A stretch of DNA of 64,000 bases from Tritonibacter mobilis. GTDB taxonomy: Bacteria > Pseudomonadota > Alphaproteobacteria > Rhodobacterales > Rhodobacteraceae. The stretch spans positions 1 through 64,000 of the forward strand of contig NZ_LNWY01000017.1 in assembly GCF_001681715.1 (NCBI RefSeq). Reading direction: 5' to 3'. The notes under the pieces are model-generated. The model made no database searches. It saw nothing but the letters and a program-made list of their open reading frames with translations, and was not told the DNA's origin. The translations under genes were made by a program, and so were the position numbers. Shown here one piece after another: positions 34,738-44,515 of this stretch (position 1 is its first letter; each line of letters starts with the position of its first letter).

Positions 34738-37083
34738 ATGGAACATTCCACCCACACCCATCAGACACCTGAAGGGACAGAGATCTTTACGTGCCCGATG
34801 CATCCTGAGGTGCGGCAATTCGTGTCGGGCAACTGCCCGAAATGTGGCATGCCCCTCGTTTCGGAACACGAGGCGGCAACCGCGTCGCATGCCCAGTGCC
34901 ACGGTCGCGGCGGCACGGACGAACCAGGGGGCAACTACGACAGCGTACCCACTGACTGGACCGGCAGTATCTATACCTGCCCGATGCACCCGCAGGTTCG
35001 CCAGACCGACCCGGGTTCCTGCCCGCTTTGCGGCATGGGGCTGGAACTGGACGGCGCGGCTCTGGCCGATGACGGCCCCAATCCGGAACTGGTGGATTTC
35101 ACCCGCCGGTTCCGGGTGGGTGCGGTGCTGACGCTGCCATTGCTGGTGTTCACCATGGGACCTTATCTGGGCTTTCCGCAAGTGCGCGAGTGGTTCGGTG
35201 AGCGCATGACGCTGTGGATCGAACTGGCATTGGGCACACCGGTCGTCTGGTGGTGCGGCTGGCCGTTTATGATGCGGGGCTGGACGTCGTTCCGCACCCG
35301 GCATCTGAACATGTTCTCACTGATCTCAATGGGGGTGCTGGCCGCCTGGCTGTTCAGTGTCATTGCGGTGCTGGCGCCACAGATCTTTCCCGACGGGTTC
35401 CGCGATGTCGAGGGCAATGTTGGCGTCTATTTCGAGGCGGCGGCGGTGATCGTCACCCTCGTTCTGCTGGGTCAGGTGATGGAACTGCGCGCCCGCGAGG
35501 GCACTGGCAAGGCGATCCGGGCGCTTCTCGACATGGCCGCCAAGACCGCACGGGTGATCCGCGACGACGGAAGCGAAGAGGAGATCGCCCTGGAGGCGGT
35601 ACGGCCGGGCGACCGGCTGCGGGTGCGCCCCGGTGACAAGGTACCGGTGGACGGGGTGGTGACCGAGGGCCGCTCTTCAGTCGATGAAAGCATGATCACC
35701 GGTGAACCTGTCCCGATTGAAAAGGTGGCGGGGGACCCGCTGACCGGCGCCACCATCAACGGCACCGGCAGTCTGGTGATGCAGGCGACGCGGGTCGGCG
35801 CCGACACTATGCTGTCTCAGATCGTCGAAATGGTGTCGAATGCCCAACGCTCGCGCGCACCGATCCAGAAATACGCCGATCAGGTGGCCGGGATGTTCGT
35901 GCCTGTGGTGATTGTGATTGCCATCTTGTCGTTCATCGCCTGGGCGATATGGGGGCCAGCACCTGCCCTTTCTTATGCTCTCATTTCGGCTGTGGCAGTC
36001 CTCATCATCGCCTGTCCCTGCGCTCTGGGTCTGGCCACGCCGATGTCGATCATGACCGCCACTGGGCGCGGCGCGCAGGCGGGCGTGCTGATCAAGAACG
36101 CCGAGGCGCTGGAGCGGTTCGAAAAGGTCGACACGCTGATCGTGGACAAGACCGGCACGCTGACTGAAGGCAAGCCCCGTCTGGTCACGGTCCTCCCCGA
36201 ACCGGGCCGTGACGAGGCCGAGGTATTGCGTCTGGCCGCCTCGCTGGAACGCGGATCAGAACACCCGCTGGCCGAAGCGATCGTGCGCGGCGCTGAAGAG
36301 CGCGGTGTGGACATGGCCAAAGCCAGCGATTTCGAGGCCGTGACCGGCAAGGGTGTGAGGGGCGTGGTCGATGGCCGCGCCGTGGCGTTAGGCAATCTCG
36401 CGCTGATCACCGATATGGGGCTTGAGGGGCGGGAGCTGGCCGACAAGGCCAATGCCCGGCGTGACGAAGGTGAAACGGTCATGTTCGTCGTTCTCGAGGA
36501 CGAGATTGCCGGGTTGGTCAGCGTGGCCGACCCGGTGAAGGAAACGACGCCAGCCGCGCTCAAGGCACTGCACGACCTGGGCTTTCGCATCATAATGGCA
36601 ACCGGTGATAACGAGCGCACGGCCAAGTCCATTGGCGCGCGGCTGGGGATTGACGAGATCCGCGCCGATGTGCTGCCCGAGGACAAGGCGCGCATCGTGC
36701 GCGAGCTTCAGGCCGAGGGACGCAAGGTCGCTATGGCTGGCGACGGGGTCAACGACGCCCCGGCTCTGGCGCAGGCCGATGTCGGCATTGCCATGGGCAC
36801 TGGCGCGGATGTCGCAATCGAAAGCGCGGGCTTTACCCTTATCAAAGGCAATTTGGACGGGATTGTGCGGGCCCGTCGGTTGGCGCGGGCGACGATGCGC
36901 AACATCCGGCAGAACCTGTTCTTCGCGCTGATCTACAACGCTTCTGGCGTGCCGGTGGCGGCGGGCGTTCTATATCCCGTCCTTGGCATTCTGATCAGCC
37001 CGATGTTCGCCGCTTTCGCGATGAGCGCATCGTCTATCTCAGTGGTTTTGAACGCGCTGCGCCTGCGCGGCACGAAAATCTGA
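34738..37083 (+). CDS. copA: Copper-exporting P-type ATPase with tandem zinc-ribbon-like metal-binding repeats
   Basis: This 781-residue P1B ATPase starts with two heavy-metal-binding repeats ([13 protein letters not shown] and PKCGMPL; then [13 protein letters not shown] and PLCGMGLEL) in place of the usual HMA domain. Eight membrane helices follow. The metal-transport motif is C426-P-C428 ([13 protein letters not shown]). The phosphorylated aspartate is about 470 ([12 protein letters not shown]), and the [11 protein letters not shown] and [20 protein letters not shown] motifs follow. It exports Cu(I) from the cytoplasm to the periplasm. The ATG lies 48 bases after the propeller gene, with AAACGGACGC upstream. 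Confidence 0.92.
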   Translation: MEHSTHTHQTPEGTEIFTCPMHPEVRQFVSGNCPKCGMPLVSEHEAATASHAQCHGRGGTDEPGGNYDSVPTDWTGSIYTCPMHPQVRQTDPGSCPLCGMGLELDGAALADDGPNPELVDFTRRFRVGAVLTLPLLVFTMGPYLGFPQVREWFGERMTLWIELALGTPVVWWCGWPFMMRGWTSFRTRHLNMFSLISMGVLAAWLFSVIAVLAPQIFPDGFRDVEGNVGVYFEAAAVIVTLVLLGQVMELRAREGTGKAIRALLDMAAKTARVIRDDGSEEEIALEAVRPGDRLRVRPGDKVPVDGVVTEGRSSVDESMITGEPVPIEKVAGDPLTGATINGTGSLVMQATRVGADTMLSQIVEMVSNAQRSRAPIQKYADQVAGMFVPVVIVIAILSFIAWAIWGPAPALSYALISAVAVLIIACPCALGLATPMSIMTATGRGAQAGVLIKNAEALERFEKVDTLIVDKTGTLTEGKPRLVTVLPEPGRDEAEVLRLAASLERGSEHPLAEAIVRGAEERGVDMAKASDFEAVTGKGVRGVVDGRAVALGNLALITDMGLEGRELADKANARRDEGETVMFVVLEDEIAGLVSVADPVKETTPAALKALHDLGFRIIMATGDNERTAKSIGARLGIDEIRADVLPEDKARIVRELQAEGRKVAMAGDGVNDAPALAQADVGIAMGTGADVAIESAGFTLIKGNLDGIVRARRLARATMRNIRQNLFFALIYNASGVPVAAGVLYPVLGILISPMFAAFAMSASSISVVLNALRLRGTKI

Positions 37084-38045
37084 TGCAAAGTACGCAAAGA
37101 GATACGGTTTGGATTCTGGGCGGCACGGGTGTTGTCGGCCAGAACCTACTCCGCTTATTGCGCGCGCAAGAACTTGACCGGGTTATGACGGTGTCGCGAC
37201 GCCCCCTTCTAGACGGTACAGCGCATTTGGCGCGAAACCTTGCAGACTCGCGGTCAGACTTTCCCTGCACACGCGGTGATATCGTGGTCAACCTGACCGA
37301 GCAAACCTCGGCCGAGCTCGTCAGGACTGTGTTACAACGGGGCGCCTGTTTTATCGAAAATTCTGCCAGCTCCGACTACATGATGACAATTCGGGAGATG
37401 GCTCGATCAGTAAGGGGTCCCGGCTTTCTGGTCGACGGTTGCGGCGTCGCGCCGGGGCTGACTAATCTGCTGGCCTACCAAGTATTGCAGATCCACCCGA
37501 ATACCCGTGCGCTTGAAATTGTTGTAGATCTCGGTCTGGGCAAACACGCGGGAAAGGCGGCGTTGACATGGTTCATACGTAGCCTGGCGCGGCCTTATAC
37601 CGCGAAAGTGGAGAGGGCTTGGCAGGTTCTATCCCCGGCCGATACCGAAATCCGGGTCCAATGGCGGCAGGGTGATCAACTGAGTTTAGCCCTCGGTTTT
37701 CCGTTTGCCGAACAGCAGATCCTGGCCGAAGAGTTAGGGCCTGCTTGTGACACGGTTCAGTGCTTCCTGTCGATGAGACCTGGGTGGGTAACTCAATTGT
37801 TCAAGAGACTTCTTGGTCTGGGTGCGGGGCATGAAACGGGTACTATGACTTTATCATGTGGTGACCAGTCCGAAGCGACTGCCGCAGTGCTGGCACGAAC
37901 CTTGCTTGCTGCAAGGCAGTTTAGTGGAGTTGGGCCAATTTGTCCCCTGCCTGAACTGTTGTCTCTCGAACAGGCATTTGAGGCGATTCATAAGGTTCAT
38001 CACGATGCTTCTTTCCGCCACACGTCGCCGACGATCCTAGCCTGA
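37083..38045 (+). CDS. NAD(P)-binding reductase of the saccharopine-dehydrogenase-like group
   Basis: This 320-residue protein has an N-terminal Rossmann glycine motif (VWILGGTGVVGQNLLRLL) and further segments typical of saccharopine dehydrogenase-like proteins (DIVVNLTEQTSAELVRTVLQ, GCGVAPGLTNLLAYQVLQ). It probably uses NAD(P)H on an unidentified carbonyl or imine substrate. The ATG shares its A with the ATPase stop (TGATG), so it is translationally coupled to a copper exporter, which is unexpected for an amino-acid enzyme. The final third carries a C-terminal domain of unknown type. Confidence 0.72.
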   Translation: MQSTQRDTVWILGGTGVVGQNLLRLLRAQELDRVMTVSRRPLLDGTAHLARNLADSRSDFPCTRGDIVVNLTEQTSAELVRTVLQRGACFIENSASSDYMMTIREMARSVRGPGFLVDGCGVAPGLTNLLAYQVLQIHPNTRALEIVVDLGLGKHAGKAALTWFIRSLARPYTAKVERAWQVLSPADTEIRVQWRQGDQLSLALGFPFAEQQILAEELGPACDTVQCFLSMRPGWVTQLFKRLLGLGAGHETGTMTLSCGDQSEATAAVLARTLLAARQFSGVGPICPLPELLSLEQAFEAIHKVHHDASFRHTSPTILA

Positions 38046-38073
38046 CACTGCTTCGGAAATAGGAAACACTTAA

Positions 38074-39420
38074 ATGAAGATGCAACAACACGAACACGGA
38101 GCGCCACCTAAAGATGGCGGGAGTATTAGCCTGACCAATGCGGTCGCGATGGGCACCGGAGTGATGATTGGAGCAGGGATATTTGCCTTGACTGGGCAGA
38201 TCGCAGGGCTCGCAGGGCCTCTCTTCCCACTATCGTTTGTTTTGGGCGCTGTAGTGACGATGTTTAGTGCATACAGTTACATTGTTATGTCAAACGCTTG
38301 GCCATCGTCTGGTGGCATCGCAATGATCTTGACCAAGGCCTACGGTCCCGGCGCGGTGGCGGCGGCGGCCTCGGTGCTGATGGCGCTGTCGATGGTAATC
38401 AACGAAAGCTTGGTGGCGCGCACCTTTGCCACCTATGCACTGCGCCCCTTCGGCATTCAGGACGGGCCGCTGGTGCCCGCGATCGGCGTCGCGCTGATCG
38501 TGATGGCCTATTTGGTCAACGTCTCTGGAAACCGGTCGGTGGGCATTTGGTCGCTGGTGATGTCGGCGGTCAAGATCGGCGGTATCGCATTGTTTGGTAT
38601 CGCCGCCCTGTGGGCCAGCGGAGTGGGAAACTGGGCACCCGTCGCCCGCCTGTCGGAGAACGGGATCACAGGTTTTGCCGCCTCGGTGGCGCTGTCGATC
38701 CTGGCGTTCAAGGGGTTCACGACGATCACCAACAGCGGCGGCGAGATCACCGATCCCAAACGCAATGTCGGGCGGACGATCCTGATTTCGATCGGGATCT
38801 GTGTCGTCGTCTATCTGCTGGTTGCGCTGGCGGTCGGATCGGCCCTGACACCGGAGCAAATCCGACTGGCGCGCGACTATGCGTTGGCCGAGGCAGCGCA
38901 GCCCGTGTTGGGCCAGGCCGGGTTCTTTATGACTGTGGCACTTGCTATGGTGGCCACTGCGTCGGGCCTGATCGCCAGCGTCTTCGCAGTGTCACGCATG
39001 CTGACCATGCTAACCGAGATGAAGATGATCCCGCACAGCCATTTTGGCATGTCCGGCGGTATCCGGTCACACTTGCTGATCTACACGGTGGTGATCGCTG
39101 CCATCCTGACTGTGTTGTTTGATCTTGGCCGAATTGCCTCGCTTGGTGCGTTCTTCTATCTAGTGATGGACATGGTGGTGCATTGGGGCGTGTGGAAGAA
39201 CATGCAACACCGGATTGCGGCCCGGGGTTGGATCATCCTGACGGCGCTGGCGTTGGACGCCGTCGTTTTGGTCACCTTCATGCTATTTAAGTGGCGTTCC
39301 GATTCCGTCACCGTCATCGTCGCTTTTGCCACTATATTGGTCGTTTTTCTGGCCGAGCGGCTGTATCTTGGGCGGTTCGTATCCCGGGATGACGTCTTAG
39401 ATCATAGTGGGCATCAATAG
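38074..39420 (+). CDS. APC-family amino-acid permease
   Basis: This is a 448-residue polytopic protein. The first helix contains the APC motif GTGVMIGAGIFALTGQIAGL, and a later helix the FKGFTTITNSGGEITDPKRN segment, which is typical of CAT-like or YfnA-like amino-acid/polyamine transporters. About 12 helices are seen. The ATG is 28 bases after the reductase gene, so the two are probably cotranscribed. The substrate may be an amino acid or polyamine. Its presence in a copper island is unusual. Confidence 0.85.
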   Translation: MKMQQHEHGAPPKDGGSISLTNAVAMGTGVMIGAGIFALTGQIAGLAGPLFPLSFVLGAVVTMFSAYSYIVMSNAWPSSGGIAMILTKAYGPGAVAAAASVLMALSMVINESLVARTFATYALRPFGIQDGPLVPAIGVALIVMAYLVNVSGNRSVGIWSLVMSAVKIGGIALFGIAALWASGVGNWAPVARLSENGITGFAASVALSILAFKGFTTITNSGGEITDPKRNVGRTILISIGICVVVYLLVALAVGSALTPEQIRLARDYALAEAAQPVLGQAGFFMTVALAMVATASGLIASVFAVSRMLTMLTEMKMIPHSHFGMSGGIRSHLLIYTVVIAAILTVLFDLGRIASLGAFFYLVMDMVVHWGVWKNMQHRIAARGWIILTALALDAVVLVTFMLFKWRSDSVTVIVAFATILVVFLAERLYLGRFVSRDDVLDHSGHQ

Positions 39421-39431
39421 GTTTAGTTGGG

Positions 39432-40661
39432 TCATGTCGCGCTGTCCTTTGGGCGCGGCGGACCCGGTCTCTCGATCAGAAACTCCAGAACCGCACGATA
39501 GCGAATGCGGGAATCTTCGAGCTGCTGATAGTAGCGGAAGAGCTCTTTCAGCGGTGCCGAAAAGTCCTTGTGTGCGGCCAGGACTGCGATCAGGGCACCT
39601 AGGGTGATTCGTTCTTCAATGACGAAATAGCCACCCAGCGAATAGAATAAGAACGGGGTAAGTGCGGTCAGAAAATTGTTGAGCGCCTTTGCCAGAAACT
39701 TGACCCGGTGAATACGATAACGGATTTGCTCCAGCTCTCGCAATGAAGACGCCGTTTTTCTGATACCATCAAGACCATTTTGCTCAGGCGATAATTGCTC
39801 GGCTAGGCCGCAAGTCAGTACCCGCATGGCCCGGATGCGTTCGCGGCTCAGCTGGTTCACGATCCGTTGCAGATAGGGTAGTAAGGCCAGTTGTACTGGT
39901 AAAACGGTAAGTGCCGCAGCCCCTAGGATCGGGTCCTGAAGGAACATGAACAACAGGATAGTTAGCAGCGTCCCGCCTTGGGTCACCGGTAAAGCGATCA
40001 GATCGGCAGCGAAACCGCCGATCGGTTCTACTTCAGCACCCAGGACTTGCACGATTTCGCTCTGGCGATGGTGCGGCAACCGATACCGCCAATGCCGATA
40101 GATCAGCAGCCTCAACCGCCTGAGCAAATGTTCTGCGACCAGACCCTTGCACCTGTTCAGCGTGTATTTGCCCAGACCGTTCAGCGAGATCGCGGCAAGA
40201 TAGATGGTGCTGAATAGGCCCAGCATTTGCGTCTGACTGAGAGTGAAGTCGAAAATCTCGACCGGTCCAGCCGACGGTTCCAGTACATTGTTCACGATCT
40301 GTTTGGGCATTTCCAGCGAGAGATAAAGTGGGGGCATCAGCGAAAGGCTGAGCAGCAGTAGACCCACTTGACGACGGCCGGTTCTGCGCAGGAGCTGAGT
40401 GAGCAGGTTCCGATCCAGCCCGCCGATGCGCGGCCTCCTCCGGTGCCTAAGGTCGCGTTTATCATGGTGTTGTAGCAGCGGCCGCAATGTGCGGACTATC
40501 AACGCAAGCAACGATATCATGAGCAGCGAGGGGGCAAGCACCAGGATCAGATGCATCAGAGGATGTACCCAAGTGGGGGCTCCGCTGTCGTAGTCTGTCC
40601 CCAACCACCCGGCGGCTGTATGCGCCAGCGTGTGAATCTCCGGGAACCAAGAACCAGTCAT
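39432..40661 (-). CDS. ABC-transporter six-helix membrane domain without an ATPase domain
   Basis: This 409-residue protein has an extra N-terminal helix (HLILVLAPSLLMISLLALIV) and a basic linker. The transmembrane domain of type I ABC exporters follows (RQVGLLLLSLSLMPPLYLSL, LGLFSTIYLAAISLNGLGKY, LLTILLFMFLQDPILGAAAL), including the LRLLIYRHWRYRLPHH region typical of these helices. The chain ends shortly after the sixth helix, at LEFLIERPGPPRPKDSAT. No Walker A, signature or Walker B motif exists, and no ATPase gene is adjacent. It must pair with an ATPase elsewhere or have a different role. It is convergent with the permease gene and separated from the cupredoxin gene by a terminator. Confidence 0.75.
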   Translation of the reverse strand: MTGSWFPEIHTLAHTAAGWLGTDYDSGAPTWVHPLMHLILVLAPSLLMISLLALIVRTLRPLLQHHDKRDLRHRRRPRIGGLDRNLLTQLLRRTGRRQVGLLLLSLSLMPPLYLSLEMPKQIVNNVLEPSAGPVEIFDFTLSQTQMLGLFSTIYLAAISLNGLGKYTLNRCKGLVAEHLLRRLRLLIYRHWRYRLPHHRQSEIVQVLGAEVEPIGGFAADLIALPVTQGGTLLTILLFMFLQDPILGAAALTVLPVQLALLPYLQRIVNQLSRERIRAMRVLTCGLAEQLSPEQNGLDGIRKTASSLRELEQIRYRIHRVKFLAKALNNFLTALTPFLFYSLGGYFVIEERITLGALIAVLAAHKDFSAPLKELFRYYQQLEDSRIRYRAVLEFLIERPGPPRPKDSAT

Positions 40662-40679
40662 TATTAGGGGAAATCCAGA

Positions 40680-40712
40680 AAAATGCGCGGCAACCCCATC
40701 GAATTGCCGCGC
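40680..40712 (-). terminator. Rho-independent terminator of the minus-strand copper operon
   Basis: GCGCGGCAA (40685-40693) pairs with TTGCCGCGC (40704-40712) in a perfect 9-base stem with a 10-base loop. On the minus strand it is followed by ATTTTT. It lies about 40 bases after the cupredoxin stop. Confidence 0.85.
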
Positions 40713-40753
40713 AAGTGGGCACCTTTTTCGTTGAGTGGTGAGGTGCCGGGAGG

Positions 40754-41254
40754 TTAGTTTACAGCGACTTTCCCGAACATGCCGGATTCGTAGTGACCGG
40801 GGATTAGGCAGGCGACCTCGAAGGTGCCGGGATTGCTGAAGGTCCAGATGATTTCGCCCTTTTCACCTGGCTCTAGCGTAATTGCGTTCGGACTCCGGTG
40901 GGTTTCCATCTGCTGTGCCATCGCTTCCTTGTGCATGGCATTCCGCTCGAGGGTATCTAGGATGAACTCATGCTCCAGTTCACCTTTGTTGGTCACCATA
41001 AAGCGGATTGTTTCGCCTTTCTTGATTTCGAAATCCGACGGGGTAAAGATCATCTCGCCGTCGTCAGTTTCGCTCATCGTTACCATGATCATGCGGTTTA
41101 CCTGGCTTGCCTTTCCTGGCATGCCCGTTTCCATCATGTCTGAATGACCGCCACCGCCGTGGCCCTTGCTTTCGTCACCATGGCCGGAAGGGCCAGCCAT
41201 AGCGATACTACTGCCGATCACGGTTACGAAGGTGGCCGCGAGAAGGTTTTTCAT
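40754..41254 (-). CDS. Cupredoxin-domain copper-binding protein, secreted
   Basis: This 166-residue protein has a signal peptide (MKNLLAATFVTVIGSSIAMA). A His/Met-rich segment follows (HGDESKGHGGGGHSDMMETG). The cupredoxin domain ends with the copper-ligand loop in GTFEVACLIPGHYESGM, with the His, Cys, His and Met set of a type-1 site. It probably carries or buffers copper in the periplasm. AGGAG lies upstream of the ATG at 41254. It is the last gene of the minus-strand copper operon and is followed by a strong terminator. Confidence 0.87.
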   Translation of the reverse strand: MKNLLAATFVTVIGSSIAMAGPSGHGDESKGHGGGGHSDMMETGMPGKASQVNRMIMVTMSETDDGEMIFTPSDFEIKKGETIRFMVTNKGELEHEFILDTLERNAMHKEAMAQQMETHRSPNAITLEPGEKGEIIWTFSNPGTFEVACLIPGHYESGMFGKVAVN

Positions 41255-41360
41255 AATTAACTCCTGTTAAGTCTGAGGGTAGGTGATATTGGCGGCGCAG
41301 CGATTTTTGGCTGACCACGCCGCTGGTGACCGGGCTGGCTGCAGCCAGCCCGATTTCAAG

Positions 41361-42065
41361 TCAGAACATCAGTCTGGTTCCGAACACGACCGAGAGCACG
41401 CCGTTCTTATCGCCTGCGGCGCGGATAAGATCCGCAGTGCCGCCGTAGGATCGTTCGTAGTTCACCCCGACATAAGGCGAGACGGCTCGGTCAATCAGGT
41501 CGTAGCTGAGCCGCAGCCCTGCTTCGATCGTGGCACCGCCAGCGGCCTGATCGTAGGCCAAGTCATCTTGCAGTGGCACGGTCAACTCAAGGTTCGGAGT
41601 CAGGATCAGCCGGTTTGTCAGCATCGCCTCGTATTCGCCCTCGAAGCGAAAGAAGGAGTGGTCCGACAGATAAAGGTCAGCGTCGATCTCGAACCATTGC
41701 GGTGCCAGTCCCTTGAGACCCAGAACCGCGTTATAGCGATCCGGCATGCCGTCGGGTGTGCTTGCCTGAATGCCAACCACCGCATCGAAGAAGGTTGAAA
41801 CCGGGAATTGCAGGCGCAGCTGGTTTTCGAGCGCCTCGAATCCTTCCGTCCCCTGTACACGCTCGCCTTCACTGCGCCAGACGAGTTTCAGTTCGTCGGT
41901 GCCGATCAGGGCATCGAAATCCCATACAAAGCTGTCTTCGCCATCTCCCTGCCGGTATTCTAGCAGTTCGGCCTGAAACCCGTAGATCAGCTGTTCCGCC
42001 TGCGCTGGAAGCGCCCAAGCCATCGCCATCGCCCCGGCGAGGGCGGCATTGCGCATTCTATTCAT
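41361..42065 (-). CDS. copB: Copper resistance protein CopB/PcoB (outer membrane)
   Basis: This 234-residue protein has a signal peptide (MRNAALAGAMAMAWALPAQA) and alternating beta-strand segments of a small outer-membrane barrel. It ends in SVVFGTRLMF with the terminal phenylalanine needed for barrel assembly. LLEYRQGDGEDSFVWDFDAL and YVGVNYERSYGGTADLIRAA are typical of CopB. Unlike many CopB proteins it lacks a long Met-rich N-terminal region; that role may be taken by the Met-rich CopA next to it. The ATG at 42065 begins the signal peptide. Confidence 0.88.
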   Translation of the reverse strand: MNRMRNAALAGAMAMAWALPAQAEQLIYGFQAELLEYRQGDGEDSFVWDFDALIGTDELKLVWRSEGERVQGTEGFEALENQLRLQFPVSTFFDAVVGIQASTPDGMPDRYNAVLGLKGLAPQWFEIDADLYLSDHSFFRFEGEYEAMLTNRLILTPNLELTVPLQDDLAYDQAAGGATIEAGLRLSYDLIDRAVSPYVGVNYERSYGGTADLIRAAGDKNGVLSVVFGTRLMF

Positions 42066-42094
42066 CTCTGTGTCTCTTTCCTTGGGTAAACGCA

Positions 42095-43888
42095 TCAGGC
42101 GGGGCCGCCTTCGATCACGACCTTGCGGAACATGCCTGCGTCGGCGTGGTAAGACAGGTGACAGTGGAAGGCCCACTGACCGGTCACATCAACCTCAGTT
42201 TCGGTATAGACGGTGGTGCCCGGCGCGACGCTGACCGTGTGTTTGATCGGGTCGTACTTGCCCTTGCCTGTATCCAGGATCGACCACATTCCATGCAAGT
42301 GCATCGGGTGGGACATCATTGTCTCGTTGACAAATTTGAACCGCACCCGTTCACCGTATTTCAGCACAATCGGCTCGGCCTCGGACAGCTTCTTGCCGTT
42401 GATCGACCAGATATACCGTTCCATGTTGCCAGTTAGGCGCAGCTCGATCTCACGGGTGGCGGGGCGATCCTTGTAGAGCGGTTTGCGAGCTGTCAGGTCG
42501 TCGTAACTGAGGAACTTGCCGCCATTTGACGCATTCGGGGTCAGCCCGCTGCCCGGAGCATAGAACGGGTCGTCCTGCCCCTTAGTATTTTCCATCGCAG
42601 AATGATCCATGCCCGCCATCGAGTTGTCGGAACCAGCCATGGTGGAGTGGTCCATTGGTTTGGCTTTGGCCTGAGGTGCCGGTGCGGCACCGGCCATCTG
42701 ACTGTGATCCATACCCGCCATCGGTTGGTCCGTGCCGGTCATGGCTGAGTGATCCATGCCACTCATATCGTCGAGCGGCATAACGGCATTTTGCATGACG
42801 TGACCCTTCATACCCATGCCACCCATCATGCCACCCATGTCGGCCATGGTAAGGCGAGGTTTTTCCCGCAGCGGCGGTACCGGACCAGCCATGCCTTCGC
42901 GCGGGGCCAGGGTGCCGCGCACAAGGGCAGTGCGGCCCATCGACTCCGCCACAATGCTGTAGACGCGGTTTTCCTTGGGCTGTACAATCACGTCATATGT
43001 CTCGGCCACCGAGATCCGTAACTCGTCCACCGTGACCGGCTTGACGTCATTGCCGTCTGCTTGAACCACGGTCATTTTAAGACCCGGAATCCGCAGATCG
43101 AAATATGCCATGGCCGAGGAGTTGATCAGCCGCAAACGTACCTTTTCGCCGGGCTTGAACAAGCCAGTCCAGTTCTGCTCAGTACTCTCGCCGTTGATCA
43201 TGGGAGTGAAGCCCTGGACGTCCTCTACATCTGTAGGCATCATCCGCATTCGGCCCCACATCTTGCGATCTTCCAGAGCCGCTTTGAGGCCAATATTGCC
43301 TGAATCCTTGATCAGATCCTGCAATGTGCGCTGCGAGCGGTTGTAGTAATCCGCCGACATCTTCAGGTTGCGCATGATCCGCTTGCCGCGCTGCGGATGG
43401 GTGTCGGTCAGTTGCACTACATAATCGCGGTTCGCGCGGATGCGCTCTCCGCCCCTGGGCTCGATCACGATGGCACCATAGGCTCCATCGGGCTCTTGGA
43501 ACCCTGAATGGCTGTGAAACCAGTAGGTTCCGGCCTGTTTGATCGGAAAGTTGTAAGTGAAGGTTTCGCCGGGCTTGATGCCGTCAAAGCTGATCTTCGG
43601 GACCCCATCTTGATCAAATGGCAGGATCAACCCGTGCCAATGGATCGATGTATCCTCGCCCAAATTGTTTGTCACGTTTAGCGTAACATCCTCACCCTCT
43701 TTGAAGCGCAAGATTGTAGGGGTCTGACTATTGTTGTAACCGATCCCAGATTTTCGAAAATCGCCAGCGTCGATGCGGATTTTGTCCACTGAGATGTCAT
43801 AGGTTTCAGAGTGTGCCGCGGTAGTTGCGGATAGGATAATGGAAGCGCCGGCGGCTATGGCCGCGCGCCAAGGTTCGATGGTTGGCAT
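42095..43888 (-). CDS. copA: Copper-resistance multicopper oxidase CopA/PcoA
   Basis: This 597-residue oxidase has the copper-ligand motifs SIHWHGLILPFDQDGVP, TYWFHSHSGFQEPDGAYG, SHPMHLHGMWSILD and WAFHCHLSYHADAGMF. A Met-rich middle stretch at about 350-450 (GMDHSAM, PMAGMDHSQM, STMAGSDNSMAGMDHS) binds additional copper, as in PcoA. The signal (MPTIEPWRAAIAAGASIILS) has no twin-arginine motif, although CopA proteins are normally exported by Tat. It oxidises Cu(I) in the periplasm. It lies upstream of copB with 29 bases between. Confidence 0.9.
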   Translation of the reverse strand: MPTIEPWRAAIAAGASIILSATTAAHSETYDISVDKIRIDAGDFRKSGIGYNNSQTPTILRFKEGEDVTLNVTNNLGEDTSIHWHGLILPFDQDGVPKISFDGIKPGETFTYNFPIKQAGTYWFHSHSGFQEPDGAYGAIVIEPRGGERIRANRDYVVQLTDTHPQRGKRIMRNLKMSADYYNRSQRTLQDLIKDSGNIGLKAALEDRKMWGRMRMMPTDVEDVQGFTPMINGESTEQNWTGLFKPGEKVRLRLINSSAMAYFDLRIPGLKMTVVQADGNDVKPVTVDELRISVAETYDVIVQPKENRVYSIVAESMGRTALVRGTLAPREGMAGPVPPLREKPRLTMADMGGMMGGMGMKGHVMQNAVMPLDDMSGMDHSAMTGTDQPMAGMDHSQMAGAAPAPQAKAKPMDHSTMAGSDNSMAGMDHSAMENTKGQDDPFYAPGSGLTPNASNGGKFLSYDDLTARKPLYKDRPATREIELRLTGNMERYIWSINGKKLSEAEPIVLKYGERVRFKFVNETMMSHPMHLHGMWSILDTGKGKYDPIKHTVSVAPGTTVYTETEVDVTGQWAFHCHLSYHADAGMFRKVVIEGGPA

Positions 43889-44059
43889 CGTCAGTCCTTT
43901 GATCTGTTGAGATACTAGTCCGCTGGCCCCGCAGGTATCCCCAAGTGCAGCGTATTAATTGTTGTTATCAACCGGAGCAGCGTTCAGTTGCAAAACGGGG
44001 CAATTACACTCTGCATCCCTCAAACGGAGGCAATGTCATCGGTTGGTCAAGCCTTGGGG

Positions 44060-44383
44060 CTATACTTTGGGAGGCGGAAGGTGCGCTTCAGGCGCCAAGG
44101 AAGCCAGGCTGAGACTGCTCGGGACGACCGTGAGTTCTCCTGCTTCCATGATGATGGAAGACTGCTGCCAAACTTGGAATGAAGCCGAGCCTTCGCAGGC
44201 CGAAGCCTTGTGGCATTTGCCAAGGGCGAAATGGTTGTGGCCTTCCTTTGTTTCATACTGATATACAGTAGCGTTTTCAAATGGCCCTTCTGCTTCAGTA
44301 ATCAAATGCGCGGAAATCGCTGACATCGCCAGCAACAGCGCTAGTCGAAACGCCGTCCACAGTCTTCCCGCTTTTGAGCGCAT
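44060..44383 (-). CDS. Hypothetical membrane-anchored protein upstream of copA
   Basis: This 107-residue protein starts MRSKAGRLWTAFRLALLLAM with a hydrophobic signal-anchor. It has a His/Cys stretch (ETKEGHNHFALGKCHKASAC) and ends in a Pro-rich tail. GGAG stands 8 bases before the ATG at 44383. The cysteines and histidines could bind copper. The family is unnamed, but similar short proteins are seen next to cop genes. It is the first gene of the minus-strand copper operon. Confidence 0.6.
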   Translation of the reverse strand: MRSKAGRLWTAFRLALLLAMSAISAHLITEAEGPFENATVYQYETKEGHNHFALGKCHKASACEGSASFQVWQQSSIIMEAGELTVVPSSLSLASLAPEAHLPPPKV

Positions 44384-44515
44384 TGACACAACTCCGCTTT
44401 CTTTCACCTTATCTAGCTAGCCAGCGAAGTACTGCAACTCAAGGATACGTTTTGATACATTTCGATTGGGATGCACTCTGGTAAACGATCGGCTTTCTGA
44501 TGCACTACCGACCTC

